Positions 32,846-46,092 of a stretch of DNA of 64,000 bases are shown in pieces. Each line of letters starts with the position of its first letter. Position 1 is the first letter of the stretch. Under the pieces are notes generated by a model. It did not search any database and was not told where the DNA came from. It saw nothing but the letters and a program-made list of their open reading frames with translations. The DNA lies in the NCBI GenBank assembly GCA_032164295.1, contig JAJHTX010000006.1, forward strand, positions 2,356,001 to 2,420,000. The letters are read 5' to 3'. The position numbers were made by a program, and so were the translations under genes. This stretch comes from Inonotus obliquus (Eukaryota > Basidiomycota > Agaricomycetes > Hymenochaetales > Hymenochaetaceae).

Positions 32846-34314
32846 CTATAAGAAATATTCCGGAAGCTGCAAAACAACATTCATAAAAAGAATCACAATT
32901 CAGCAAATCCCCCCACGTCCAAAATAAACAGAAAACGTGTGGAAACAACCTTACCTTATTAGCTCCATTCTGGAAATTCTGTTGTTGACCGGGACCATCT
33001 CTTTCATTCTCCGGAGCAGCTTCAAAGACATTAAAATGCATGCTGCCACCAGGTCCAACTTCCAAGATACTTGCAGAATTCCCACAGCGATAACAATAGT
33101 TAGGTGCGGACCAGACCGTTGACAGGCGACTATCGAATAGGACGCTGAAGCCTTCCATACAGAGTTGATGGGCTCGAAGGATATGGGACATATTGTTGAT
33201 ATTTAGGAACTTGCGCACTACGCCTGAGCCAAACGTATATCCCGCCCCACTGAAAAATCAGAAGAAAAGTGAGCGTATTAATTCCTTGAAGGACAATAGT
33301 GATTAGTTAATTGATTGTACGGACCGGGGAGAAATCGCAAAGTCCTCCTTATCAGGATCTGGGTCAGACCAAACTAAATCTGCCATTGGTCCCTCATGCG
33401 GTATCTCTTATACGCGACGTCAAAAAAGGAGTTTGACTCAACATAGAGCATAGAGCGGACATTTACCTCGGAATCTATCGACGACTTTGATTTGGTCGAT
33501 GGAGTGAATCGACGGTGATAGCCCTGTGTTAGATATGGACGGGTATATTTATATTAGATGGTCACGTTCCATGCCGATCTAATTATGGGTTTGATGTTCC
33601 GTACCTCCATGAACGCAAAATATTTGGTCGTCGATTACGACTGATAGTGTTAGGAAGTCGAACATGTCTGTGAAGTATGTCCATACGTGCGCCGAACCGT
33701 ATTTTCGGACACATTCTGTATAGAAGCCATAGGACTGGCGGGGAGGTCAAATCATGCGTAAGCAGACGAATTAGGAAGCAAATTAGCACCAAACACACCT
33801 GAGTTACAGCTCTCGATTCATGGTTGCCACGGATCAACTGCACTCTATCTGGATATCGCAACTTGAGGCATGTAAGGAGGGATATGGTTTCCACACTGAA
33901 TAATCCACGGTCTACGTAGTCCCCTGTGGCAGATAATGAGTCCTCGAACGATGAAAGCGGTAAACTAACTAACCGAGAAACAAGTAGTTGGTGTGCGGCG
34001 CATAACCGCCTATTCGAAAAATCTCGACGAGATCATAGAACTGACTAGAACGAACATTAAGCAAGTCAGCACAGAATCACTACACCAATCGCACCCGGGT
34101 GAACACCGATCTAAAGCATAAAGATAGGAGTTACGCTGAGTACTTACCCATGAATGTCGCCTACGACAGTAACGGGTGAACTGACATGCACGACGTTTGA
34201 CTCGCGCATTAGAACTTCCTTCGTTTTCTCACAAATTTCGCGTAGTAGGGCTTCATGTAGAAGCTGTTTGTTTATTAGCTGATCGATACATGCGTCGAGG
34301 TTGAATGGAGCCAT
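32846..34314 (-). CDS. PPG1: PP2A-family Ser/Thr phosphatase catalytic subunit, PPG1 type
   Basis: A metal-dependent phosphatase of the PPP family. In yeast Ppg1 works with the Far complex and affects glycogen and autophagy of organelles. Eight exons (34314-34148, 34044-33974, 33923-33799, 33734-33605, 33523-33467, 33406-33325, 33249-32955, 32866-32846) join in phase into 315 residues. All PPP signatures are present: [68 protein letters not shown] and [17 protein letters not shown]1-like details are [22 protein letters not shown] and [10 protein letters not shown]. The last exon of 21 nt encodes LPEYFL, which keeps the YFL end that is carboxymethylated on leucine in PP2A. The assignment to PPG1 rather than PP4 or PP6 rests on these internal motifs. 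Confidence 0.9.
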
Positions 34315-36498
34315 TCCTGAGGGTCGCGCGTCGTCGTCGTCGATACTAGGTTGTTTGCCACCGCGAGTAATCAGTCCGTGACCGAGTCAGAATTGGACAC
34401 GCGTCGTGTCGATCATTAACCTATTCTGGTAGAGTGTATACGTAAGGTTACATTACATAATTAAATAGATTAAAGTCAGGCAAACTTTTCTGTGATCATT
34501 AGAGCGGGCACAGTACTGGTCCAGTCACCGCAAATTGACGACTGAATTATCCGGAGACTGAAAAAGCCTTACCGAGACTAGCCGACCGGTAGGCAGTTTG
34601 GCTGGCACTGGTCTGCACTGGTCCCGAGCACGCCATCAACCGGTGTCACAGTGGCTGGCCACCAGAGGTTAACTGAGCGAATATCTTAGCGATCGTTGAA
34701 TCGTTGATGGACTGGGGAAAGCTGAAGCCGGCGCATATGTTAATACTGCTCTTCGACCATCTGAAACGCGAGACGATGACTGCATTTGCTATGCCGCTTG
34801 AGTCAAGAGCCCGGATGCGATTCTCCGTTCGTTTCGCAGAGATAAATCCAATGCACAAGGATTTAGTCCATGTGGTGTCTGCGGACTCGTTCGGGTTCCA
34901 AGGGTACTCGGAGCACTATGCGATGCAAAAGGAAATAAACAGGACATACGACGAAGTAGCACGAGAGAAACTCTCAGGAATAGTCACTGTAGAGAGTCTG
35001 ACGATGGAAGCTGGTCTGTACGTGGGACTTTGCGAAATGTCGAGAGTTTCCTCATATATCAGCCAAATGACATTACAGCAGAAATTCTTCGACTAGTCTG
35101 ATTTTATCTAGTTAGTCTAGCATCGGGCGACACAGATACGACAGAAGATCGACTTATCGATAGGGAACTAAGAAGATTGATTGGTGAACAAGGGGTCGTG
35201 TTGCAGAACTTGAATCTAGAGAGCAGATTGATAAAAGCCGGATCACTAGTGTGTTGACAGTAGAAACTGGCCTGACCGATTAGAGTAATCACCGTAGTCA
35301 AATGTACTGCTAAACAAGAGGATAGTATCGCCAATTCAGATATTTAGAAGAGTTTCATAAAGTGCGATGATATGTCTACATTAGTACATAAAGCCATTAT
35401 TCCAATAGCCACGTGATTGCCCGGTATGGGCAGGACATTAGACTTCCCAAAGTGGCTAACATTTTCATAATCTGCCCCCAATGGAAGCTCTTTGGCTGGT
35501 GGAATGTATCGAATGGCCTGAGAATGATGAATTCACCGGGACCGGTGTTTTGCGTTATTACAAACCTGAGTTGCGCCCTCGATGGTCATTGCAGCATCGT
35601 AGAAAATCGATAGCAGATAAGGTGCTTCAGAGAAATGAGATAGAAAAGGTAGGAAGATTGATCAATACGGCGCACTTGGTTACGGATAAAGTGTTTCATA
35701 CACACATGGTTTTGACTTTGGAGGTTGACTGCGAAGACGAAGGAGTAGGACTGCTTGTTGCGACACGTGTAGGTCGGTGTTCGGTGTTTGGAAGACGAGA
35801 TTAAAATATATTCAGAAGGTGACACGTCGAGTTATCTGTCAGGAGAAAAATATTCAGAGCTTATTCACCGAATATTTAGAAATAGCTGTGGTAATCAGAT
35901 ATTACGTAACCGGAAGAGAACTCGGCAACGCCACAGCACGCATCCTTTGTGCTTGGTCTTATTTGGCCATGCTCGTTGTGGGTCTTGCCTTTCGAACTTG
36001 AGTGCTTACCCTGACTTTGACGCTTCGTGCAGCGTCCGTCTTGCTGGCTTGGTGTCCTGCCACTATACAACATGCAGGCATGTCGTGGTCAATGCTCTGA
36101 TAGCTCCATCTTGCTGTTCATGGAAATACTATATCACCTCCTGATACCCGCGTTATGCCCATTTGTCTGACGGGTATGCCAAATGACGTTCAAACAGGCT
36201 GTTACACTTCCGCGCCTACATCAGCTTTGATCTCGACTCTCTGTTCTGCGCCAGGGATAAGGAGCCCGGCGTGTGCCATGCCAGTGCAGTATCCTGACAT
36301 CAGTCTCTTACTCCCATCTTTCCTACCACTACCGCACGCCGACACCCGAAATTTATCTCCTGCTTGGAACAATGGATGCTGGTTCTTCCTATAAAAACAG
36401 TGCTTCCCTTCTCGGCTTCATTCAGTCTTCGCAACTCTCACCGAGCAGCCAGGTCATATCCATTCTCTCATCGCAGATCCGCTTCCTGATCGCCCATC
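34315..36498. other. Gene-poor stretch with two unrecognised open frames
   Basis: Two frames are longer than their surroundings. One is 34704-35096 on plus (130 codons, starting MMDWGKLKPAHMLILLFD). The other is 35481-35804 on plus (107 codons, MEALWLVECIEWPENDEF). Neither resembles a family I know, and no introns clearly extend them. They could be fragments of an orphan gene. Around 34510-34640 the motif CACTGGT and its relatives recur (TACTGGT, GCACTGGTCTGCACTGGTCC). The right end (36300-36498) is C/T-rich and is the promoter side of the zinc-finger gene. Confidence 0.35.
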
Positions 36499-37265
36499 AT
36501 GAACAACTATCCAGACTACATAAATAATGGACAGTCTGCTCAATTTCATCCATCCTGTCGGTCATCCTCTCAGTCTTTGAGTCACTACTCCCCTGCGCCT
36601 TCATCTGCAGCATACCCACCTTCTCACGACACAATGTCGCAATCTACCTATGCTTATTATCAGCAGCAACAAGGTTACGGGCACGCTCCCACCGCCCAGC
36701 CGAATGGTACGCGCCTCAATTAATGCCATATCCCGTCTCCTAACCGGTTGGAACAGCTGCATCTCAGATGCCCACACCTTACGGATACCAGCCGTACGCA
36801 TCTCATCCAGGACACCCTAGTCTCCCGCCACCAGTAAATACTGTACATCCGTCACAGTCGGGATATGCTCCCGCTCAGCAGCAGGCATATGCGAACTACG
36901 GTACTCCCAGCCCAACGTATCCTCAGGCATCTTCCCAGCTGCCAGTGTACCCCCAATATCTTGAGCAGCCGCAGTGTGTTCCTGCAACGTACGATTACCA
37001 GAGGCGAAGCTCCTCGAATAACGTCGCATCTTCTCCTTCTCAATCTTCGCAATCATCGTCCTCCTCGGACCGCTTCCCATGTCCCAACTGTGATAAATCC
37101 TTCACACGCAACTTTGACCGCAAACGACACATGGAGATCCATATGCCAGGGACGGCAGGCATGAACCGCTGCCGTTACTGCCAGAAAGACTACAGCCGCC
37201 CCGATTCGTTAAAGCGGCATCTGGATAATGGTTGCGAGAAGAAGCCACGTTCGTCAGGTCATTAG
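36499..37265 (+). CDS. Two-finger C2H2-type transcription factor
   Basis: A probable nuclear DNA-binding regulator. Exon 1 (36499-36706) and exon 2 (36757-37265) are joined by a 50-nt intron and give 238 residues. The first 175 residues are rich in Tyr, Pro, Gln and Ser (YYQQQQGYGH), a low-complexity activation-like region. At the C-terminus lie two fingers. The first is canonical: CPNCDKSFTRNFDRKRHMEIH. The second is CRYCQKDYSRPDSLKRHLDNGC, where the last ligand is Cys instead of His (C2HC). The linker is longer than usual (MPGTAGMNR). Small proteins with two C-terminal fingers after a Pro/Tyr/Ser-rich region are frequent in basidiomycetes. Targets cannot be inferred. The start is the first ATG of the open frame. 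Confidence 0.8.
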
Positions 37266-39562
37266 ACGTGTTCTCCAAATTTTCACAATTATTTTTCTCT
37301 CGCGATCGTCTTGTATGTCTGCGTGCAGGCCGCAATTCTGTTACCTACTTGGGTTTTGACTACCCGTTGTCAAGCTCCTTAGCATATTTATTTGGAGCTA
37401 GGTTCGCGAGCTTCGGTATCCCTCTATGTAATCACGTTCCGATTCTGCTCTACTAATATGCCACCGCTTAATAGCCTTTATGGCAGACGCCTCAAGTTTC
37501 CGAGACTTCTCTTCTTCCCCCCCTTCTTCTCCCGCGCCCGCGGAAGCATCTTTAGTGCGCCTCCTATCTGTTGTGCTCGCACTTATTGTTTGATCTTTAC
37601 TCGGATTTCATTTGGTGACAACTATAAACCTCAGCTGCTATATTCGCTGTAATCATGGTGTCTGTACTAAGACTCGATCGGTGTCTTTGTCCGCTCTAGC
37701 TTTTCAAATTGAAACACCTTTTCTCTTCTTTGCTCTCGCTTACTGAGCAGTTCTTCCTTGCTCCACTCTCCCATGATCGCGCTCTGAAGGACTCGGAAAC
37801 GATATCTTCGAAATTCGACGATCTTCTAAGGGGGGTAATAGAGGCAGAGTGAGTGGTCGAGCTATAAAGATTATTTCCCTCCCTCCCGTAATTCTAGATC
37901 TTTACTGCACACGCTACGAAGCTTGGAGGCAGATACATCGTTCCTGAGAGATAGTTGCTATGCACCATGGGATAATCCTCAATTCGTCTCGCCAACGAGT
38001 GGTCATTCGAAGGGACCTCAAAAATCGAATAGAACTAATGATCGTCGACGACGAGGGGTCAACAACCTTCTGCATTTCCCGACCATACATCTTTATTTTT
38101 AAGACTCTCAACAAGCTCCTACTTTCAGCGAAACCTCGTCTTTATGCGGTTAGCTCTGCCAACCCTCTCTAAGCGTCATCCGTCCCTCGATCTGCGGACT
38201 CGGAAAATACCGTCCGGAATCGGAACGTATGTAGTAGTATCCGTGTGGCTTATTGAATGAGATCGGGATCGGAGTAGATTTAGTCTTCCCTGATGGTCGG
38301 GAAAGTAATTCCAATACTTCCGTGCGTAATCGGACACACCGATCCTGCTTTTCCTGGGAGTTGGAGATCAATGATCTATGCTGTCACTCCCGCCCGAGAT
38401 CATAAAGTCCGTGAGAGTCGCACAGAATCATCAGGCCCGGGGGATCTTATAGTGTTGAATCGAGTATAACTAATGCCTCTTGAAGCTACTGATAGCTACT
38501 ACGATTGTTTGTAAACTCCCTAGTGTCTCAAAATGGATTGTAAGTTCTCTGATTCACTCCTGAAGACTCCACATGCCAAAGGTTAATGCTACCAGCCGGT
38601 ATTCTGAGTCTTCAAAAAACTCCGTGATCACCTTTTAGTGTATATAGGATAGAAGTAACGTTTTATCTTCCCTGGATCTCGAAATAGGTATAGATAATAG
38701 AGGCTTTGAGCCCTTGGCGCAAGTCGGTCTCTCGAAGTTCCCATAAACCAATAGAAATACTCTATAGAAATGGGGTTTTCTTGTCAAGTTCTGAATCAAC
38801 CAAAACCTACGCCACAGTTCTTATCCCTTATAGCTTCCAACGAATAAGAAATCAGTGTACATAGGACTAGAATCACTTCGTCTGTGTACCTTGAAAAAGA
38901 CAGTGCGATATTCTTCCGTAGCCTATGAGATTGTACGACTCTTCTTGGTCGATCAACAGTAAAAGATTCATGAGTTATAAGGTAAATCCTGCTTCTATCG
39001 TGTTAAACCCTAATACTTGACGTGTCGGGAGCTATTTACTAGTATTCTTGGTAAGAAAACATCGCACACGAAGAGCAACAACGTAGTCCACCGTCTTCGC
39101 CGAATAAAGTTTCGGAAAAAGGCACTACATCCCGGATAGCAGGGAAGCCTTCGTATGTCACTTAGCTGTACAGTACCTTTTAAGAACAACTTTTTTATCT
39201 TCCATTTGCTCAAGAATACAATCATGTGTACAAATCTTAAGTGTATTATTGTCATTCGCCCATAGATATACTACATTGGTAGTAGAGCTGGCCTTGTTGG
39301 TACTCCTCTGCAAGGCAGCCATGTCGCTGTCACTCACTCTATTTGTGTCTTTTCCCTCACCCGCAGCTTTCCCGTCTAATTGATGAAACCACCAGAAGCC
39401 ACCTGCGTATTAGTAATCAGGCAACGTCGATCGAGTTTCAAACTCCGAAGACGCGACGCGTCAGTGATGCGCGTTCCTCTCACGCGTCCACTATCTCTTT
39501 CGTCTCTGCTTGACCGAGTTCAAACGACTTCACACTTATTGAAGAATCTTTGACGCTCAAAT
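37266..39562. other. No recognisable gene (2.3 kb)
   Basis: After the T-rich 3' flank of the zinc-finger gene, the sequence is AT-rich with stop codons in all frames. Short frames at 37914-38172 and 38150-38371 show no family. I see no terminal repeats or transposase motif. The right end is the promoter side of the DUF647 gene. Confidence 0.4.
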
Positions 39563-41316
39563 ATGAGCACGAATACTAGACTATCAGACGATCCGATTAT
39601 TGGAAGGCTTGGTCCGGAGTTTCGCGTCAAGAGACAAGGGGCAAGCATCAGCTTAGTCTCTGTAGGGCTGCCCTGACTTTCACTCTATGGAGACTTGACA
39701 CTGAGACGATACTACTACCAGACTGCAGAACGGAACGCTGCTACTGGAAGGAAATTCGGTCTACACACGCTGTCAGAGATATTTCTGCCTTCGGGATTTC
39801 CGGATAGCGTCACTCCTGGTATGTAAAATGATCGTAACCCAAGTATTTGGTCCAAGCATTGACTTCTAGAGCATAGACTATATCAGGTAAATCTTACTGA
39901 CTTATATACTCCGGGTACTCTCAGATTTAATCTACAGATATCAAATATTCGATTCACTACAAGCTTTCAGCAGTTCAATTGCCGGACTTCTTTCTTCACG
40001 AGCCGTACTTGAAGGTACCGTACCTTAAATCCTCAATTCTATTCGGCAGGATGAAATTTCTATTAGGCTTTGGTGTCGGAGATGAAAAAGCTTCTTCCAC
40101 GAACGCCGTTCTGCTTTCGGTAGTGCAAGATGCAACAGGCCGACTTGCCAGTGAGTTCCGACATTTCCTTTCAACATGGAAGGGTCCTTCAGCTTACTGA
40201 AGATGAAAGCTATATTCTTCGCGTGGAAATTTGGACCAGCACTTGCATCCGAGGCAAAAATGTACCGACTCGCCGCGGACATATTCAATGATAGTGCCTT
40301 TATTCTTGATTGTCTTTCGCCGGCTCTTCCAACACAGCCTCGAATTGTAGTACTTTGTCTTGCGGGCGCTCTACGTGCCGTGTGTGGTATTTGCGGCGGT
40401 GGAGCAAAAGCTGCTTTGAGTGTTCATTTCGCGAAATCGGGGAACGTGGGTGAGTTAAATGCGAAAGATGCGAGTCAGGAGACCGTCATCGGACTACTCG
40501 GAATGCTGGTAAGTAGTACTTTCACTTTCACTTTCTTCTTTCTTCGCAGCTAAAAGGATTTATTTCTGTTCACGGGTTACTGCGTGCTGTACTTATATAA
40601 AGTGCGGATCCTTCGTTATGTCGCATATTACTTCACGACCCGCAACTTGGGCGACGCTTTCATTTCTTCTTATAGTACATCTCGTAACGAACTACTTCGC
40701 CGTACGCGCCGTCACCTTAACCACATTCAACCGGCAGCGGACCAATATCGCTTACGGGCTTTATTGCTCACAAGAAGGCAATCTCGTTCCATCTCCATCA
40801 GAGGTAGCGCGGATCGAGCGGGTTTTTGAGGTCCCGGGTGCTCTTCGTGACCCTTTGTCTGGCGAAGTATTAGGTACATGTAGTATCTGCTCATCGGCCG
40901 AGGAGTTCTTGCGTGGTTCACGGAGGGAAACAGAGTCCTCTTGGAGGAATGTTCTTGAAGTGTTCCGACACGAAAATTACGTCCTCCTCGGCACGGAAGC
41001 CGAAGGACCGCTCAGAGTACTCGCGTGCTTCAAATGTGAAGCTCGTCCCGAGGAGTATTTGAAGGCTTGGATAAACGCTTATGTGGTTTGCCGTATGCTT
41101 TCTGAGACAAAGCGACAACGGCACGAAGAGCGCTACGAGTCGGAGAGGCCGAACATTCTCAAATCTTCATTGGAAATTACGAACAAAGTACTCCCGGACT
41201 TCCTGGAGAAAGCTATGGAACAGGGATGGGATTTGGTAACGGGAGCCATATGCACAAAGCCTGTACGTACAGTGGATATTCATTTCGATGATAGCGAGGT
41301 CAAGAAAAACAGGTGA
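39563..41316 (+). CDS. RUS (root UVB sensitive) / DUF647 family membrane protein
   Basis: RUS proteins are conserved in plants and fungi; plant members are linked to vitamin B6 homeostasis and UV-B response, while the fungal role is unknown. The downstream exon chain is clear: up to 39818, 39925-40014, 40067-40150, 40210-40508 and 40603-41316. It gives FLPSGFPDSVTPD, YQIFDSLQAFSSSIAGLLSS, GFGVGD, QDATGRLATIFFAWKFG, YRLAADIFNDSAFILD, CGGGAKAALSVHFA, GELNAKDASQETVIGLLGML and SHITSRPATWATLSF. This is the family order, with several hydrophobic segments. The first exon is uncertain. The ATG at 39563 is in frame with the core, but a TGA near 39674 interrupts it, so an extra intron or a different start must exist. 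The C-terminal 230 residues contain a polar domain typical of the family. Confidence 0.8.
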
Positions 41317-41648
41317 TATACTAATAGAATACATACTGATACCGCAGCAAATAAGCATCATAGCACGGATCGGGAGCAGTAAGCATGAGGGTAGGGAACG
41401 TAAGCACGAGAAAAAGTTAGCTGCGCGTGTGCACGACGGTAGATTGCTACCGCAGCATGGCATACCTACGCCGTCCATGAGGCGCAGTGCTTAACGGCAA
41501 GGCTTCGGAAGACACAGTCTTGACGAGAAGCCTTCTGTGAAAATTCATTGTTCAACGAAGCAAGTTCTTCAATGTGCAACAGATCTAGATGCTTGTAAGC
41601 AAAAATAATCTCTAATTGAAAAAACAAAATCGTACCCATGGCTCCAGG
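41317..41648. other. Convergent 3' flanks
   Basis: A 332-bp gap between the 3' ends of the DUF647 gene and the PRKRIP1-like gene, which converge. No gene is visible. Confidence 0.5.
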
Positions 41649-42409
41649 CTAATCCTCCTCGTGGATAACGATTTTTGCCACTTCAGCAACCGGTTGGTCT
41701 TCAACTTGTGAGTAGTCCGGCTCTGAAGGTGGAAGTGGACCTGGTTCTTCATCCTCCTCACTTCCCTCACTTCCCTCCTCTCCGGGCTTTCTGAACACCA
41801 CCACCTCTCCGTTAACAAGTCTTCGCTTCTTCAATGGTACGTTTTCCTCAGCTGGAGCGGCATTTGTTGCTTTCGTGCCTATCTTCCCATCGGACACCCC
41901 TGGATTTGAAGTACTACCCTTCGCCTTTGCTTTCTCCTTCTTCTTCTGTCTCTTCGCTCGATTTTTCGCCGTCTTGGATTCAGCTGCCTCTTCCCACTGG
42001 CGTTTCTTCAGCTCGAATTCACGCTCAGATGCTTCCTATAGATGATACAAACACACGCAAATTATTCAATGGGGACGGTTCAATGAGCAAACAAACGACG
42101 TACCTTTTGCGTCGTCTCATCCATCAACTTCAGTCGTTCATACTCTCTCCGTCTGCTCGCCTTGTACACATGAAACTCGCCACTCCCAGCCCCAGCACTA
42201 GAACCCTGCACGTTCTTCATCATCTCGCGTGCAGGACGTACTGTCTTCTCTTTTGGTGGAGGAGGAACATACGCAGGCTTTGAAGGATCTTTGAGCAGTC
42301 GTTCAAGCTGCATGCGCTGCCTTTCCACAGCAGATGCTGCATGACGGTTGACTTGTGTAGTTCCGGCTTCAGAACTTGGACCGGGCGAAGGAGACGCTGA
42401 GGCTGCCAT
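41649..42409 (-). CDS. DUF1168 protein, PRKRIP1-like
   Basis: Human PRKRIP1 is a double-stranded-RNA-binding nuclear protein found in spliceosome complexes. Exon 1 (42409-42104) and exon 2 (42035-41649) are joined at a phase-0 intron and give 230 residues. The diagnostic block is complete: QLERLLKDPSKPAYVP, REMMKNVQGSSAGAGSGEFH and YKASRRREYERL. The long basic helix EFELKKRQWEEAAE ending in RAKRQKKKEKAK follows, split by the intron. The C-terminal 80 residues are acidic and variable (EEGSEGSEEDEEPGP). The start at 42409 is the ATG of an Ala/Ser/Pro-rich leader directly before the domain; upstream open sequence in the same frame lacks family resemblance. Family call is confident; function in fungi is inferred from animal work. 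Confidence 0.85.
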
Positions 42410-42557
42410 GATGGTTGAGAGTAAGTAAGTGTGGCTTATGTAATCAAGCGCTGTACATTCAAATGATAAAAAATTGTTCAGAAATAATACATGTGGGGAG
42501 CAGGTAGTTCTTTGTATCATAAGATATGCATTAGAAAGGACATGAGTAGGTACAGTG

Positions 42558-43639
<1,082 letters not shown>

Positions 43640-43714
43640 CACGTGATTCAATATTCAGTTTTGGCGCACAAACTTAAAGTTTTTCTTGGGCAGTGTTTCC
43701 TCTTCCTAACCAGC
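43640..43714. promoter_or_regulatory. 75-bp shared promoter of YIP1 and NSA2
   Basis: The two start codons lie back to back with 75 bp between them. Transcription start sites, and therefore both 5' UTRs, must lie in or across this gap. It contains a CACGTGA E-box-like element (about 43648-43655) and a pyrimidine-rich tract (TTTCCTCTTCC) before NSA2. TATA-like sequence is not evident. Confidence 0.5.
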
Positions 43715-44775
43715 ATGGTAAGTAAATAAAGTTACAAACGACCTGATAGGAACTGAAATATTATCATTTTTAACAGCCGCAGGTAAATATGGCTCCGTCC
43801 GTGCTGGAATTTGTGCTGAAAGTTGTGTAGAACGAGTACATCGAGGAGCACATCAAACGTCATGGACGACGATTAGACTACTTCGAGCGAAAGTAAGCTT
43901 CAACTCTTCCTTGGTGAGCGTCGTCGTTAATGTTTTTCAAGGCGCAAGCGAGAGGCGCGCGCCGCCCATCGCTCATCTGCGATTGCACAAAAGGCGTTCG
44001 GTATTAAGGCGAAGCTACTACATGCTAAGCGTCACGCCGAGAAGGTGCAACTCAAGAAGACACTCAAAGCCCACGACGAACGGAATGTGAAAAAGAAAGA
44101 TGCAGAAGCATCTCCTGAAGGTGCCCTTCCGACCTTCTTGCTTGATCGTGAGGGTCAAAGGGATGCGAAAGCGATGTCGTCTGCCATCAAACAGAAACGA
44201 AAAGAGAAAGCTGCGAAGTACGCTGTACCACTACCAAAAGTGCGAGGAGTGGCGGAGGAGGAAGTGTTCAAGGTGATGCGCACGGGAAAGAACAAGAGCA
44301 AGTCATGGAAACGCATGGTTACGAAACCTACATTTGTTGGTGAAGGGTTCACTCGCAAACCGGTCAAAATGGAACGATTTGTTCGACCGATGGCCTTACG
44401 TTACAAGAAGGCGAACGTTACGCACCGTGAGTCTCCTGTCCTCTTTGTCTTTTCTGTGCAATCCACTGAATCTTGATGGACCCAGCCGATTTGAAAGCAA
44501 CGTTCCAGCTACAGATCATCGGGGTGAAGAAGAACCCTCAGTCGCCGATGTACACGCAGCTCGGTGTGTTGACCAAGGGTACAATCATCGAGGTTAATGT
44601 CTCAGAACTTGGAATGGTTACTACCGGTGGCAAGGTCGTGTTTGGGAAGTACGCTCAGATAACAAACAATCCAGAAAACGATGGTTGCATCAACGCGGTA
44701 CTATGTGAGCTGAATCTACATCTCTTGTCGATGGCAACATTGTTGACTATCAATTTTGCTTCATCAGTGGTGTGA
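43715..44775 (+). CDS. NSA2: NSA2, 60S ribosome biogenesis factor
   Basis: Nsa2 is a nuclear GTPase-associated factor needed for 27S rRNA processing and 60S assembly. The model has six exons. Exon 1 is only ATG (43715-43717) and exon 2 only six bases, CCGCAG (43777-43782). Then come 43831-43892, 43942-44426, 44486-44704 and 44768-44775. Together they give 260 residues, the usual length, starting [20 protein letters not shown], the family's invariant start. Other landmarks are [44 protein letters not shown] and the S8e-like end [13 protein letters not shown]. The last exon supplies only the final two residues and the stop. The microexon model is supported because no other in-frame ATG precedes NEYIEEH and each junction has GT and AG. 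Confidence 0.9.
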
Positions 44776-44975
44776 TCTCGTTCTGCCCTGGTTGTAGATG
44801 TATCATTGCTACTGGCAAGCTCGTTGTATCTCATTTCCCCGTCCCGTTCATCCATGTTTTTCTCTTCATTTGTCAGCTTTGATATGCTTTGTAAGAGATT
44901 TTCGATCAAAATTACCAATCTAGTGCTACACTTCCACCATGAGCTCTTCTTGCCTGAACTACGACCATCTCTACA

Positions 44976-46092
44976 ATGACAGACACTCAGCCGGTTGTTC
45001 CATTCTTTAAGAAAGGGAAATCGCGACCTGCAAATCAGCGAAAACGCGACGCATCGCCGCCATCAAATGCCGGTCCTTCAAGGGTTGTCCTCCAGGAAAC
45101 AACCACGAAGTCAGAGGTCATTCTTCCCTCCCGTAAAGCAGGGTCCAACCTCCTATCAGCAGGTACGAAGCGCACAAAGGCCCAGCATGATAACAATGGC
45201 TTCTCTGACGAAGATACGAGGGACGGTCCGGATGTCAAGTGGACCGCGGCAGGGTCACACCAAGCAGCCGCGCAGGAAATCTTGGCAGGTGACGAGGCAG
45301 AAGCACTCACCGAAAGGCGGAACAAAAGGACAAAGTTGAATGGGGATGAAGAGGACGAAATGCCGGACGATGGAATGTACCATGGACAAAACGCGTACAA
45401 GTCACATCTGAAGAAGAACAAGGAGATTCCGAAGGCCATGCGTGTGGGTCCTCAAAGAAATACAACAAGCACTATACGACAAGTCACGATAGTCGACTAT
45501 CAGCCAGATGTATGTAAAGACTATAAAGGTGCGTTAATATCCAGGTTTTAGAGCACTACTTCTGATTTCAGTGTATATAAGAAACTGGCTATTGTGGTTT
45601 TGGCGACACCTGCAAATTCTTACACGACCGAGGAACCTGTGAGTCTTCATAATCATCGTGCTGAGCTATGTATTAATAAATAGTTACGTAGATCTCGCTG
45701 GGTGGCAGCTTGACAAGCTCGCCGCAAACCCCAAGAAGAACGTCGGAGACTCCGACTCGGATAGTGACACGGACTCGAGCGAAGATATTCCTTTCGCTTG
45801 TTTAATTTGCCGAAAACCATATACAGATCCGGTCGTAACGCGGTGCGGTCATTACTTTTGCTCTGCATGTGCTATCAAGCGATTCGCGAAGACACCCAAA
45901 TGCATGGCTTGTGGCACCCCCACAGGCGGTATATTCAATAGAGCAGACAAGGTTATTGAGAAGATGGAGAAGAAGAAACTCGAGGAGAAAGAGGGTGATG
46001 ATGATAATGACGATGAAGGGGGCGGACGAAGGAGCGACATTCAGCTTGAAGGGTTTGGGGAAGCTAGTGGGGCGAGTGACGGGGATGAGTAA
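44976..46092 (+). CDS. CWC24: CWC24/RNF113-type splicing factor with CCCH and RING fingers
   Basis: Cwc24 binds the 5' splice site region in the activated spliceosome before the first catalytic step. Three exons (44976-45528, 45582-45638, 45692-46092) join into 336 residues. The N-terminal 170 residues are basic and acidic, probably disordered (FFKKGKSR, VKWTAAGSHQAAAQEI). A CCCH finger spans residues 180-199 (C-x8-C-x5-C-x3-H), followed by TYLAGWQLDK. A C3HC4 RING spans 240-277 (CLIC, CGHYFCSAC, CMAC). The CCCH finger is split between exons 1 and 2. The tail is highly acidic, with EGDDDNDDEGGG. The pairing of these two fingers in this order is specific for this family. NSA2 lies just upstream in the same direction with 200 bp between. 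Confidence 0.9.
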
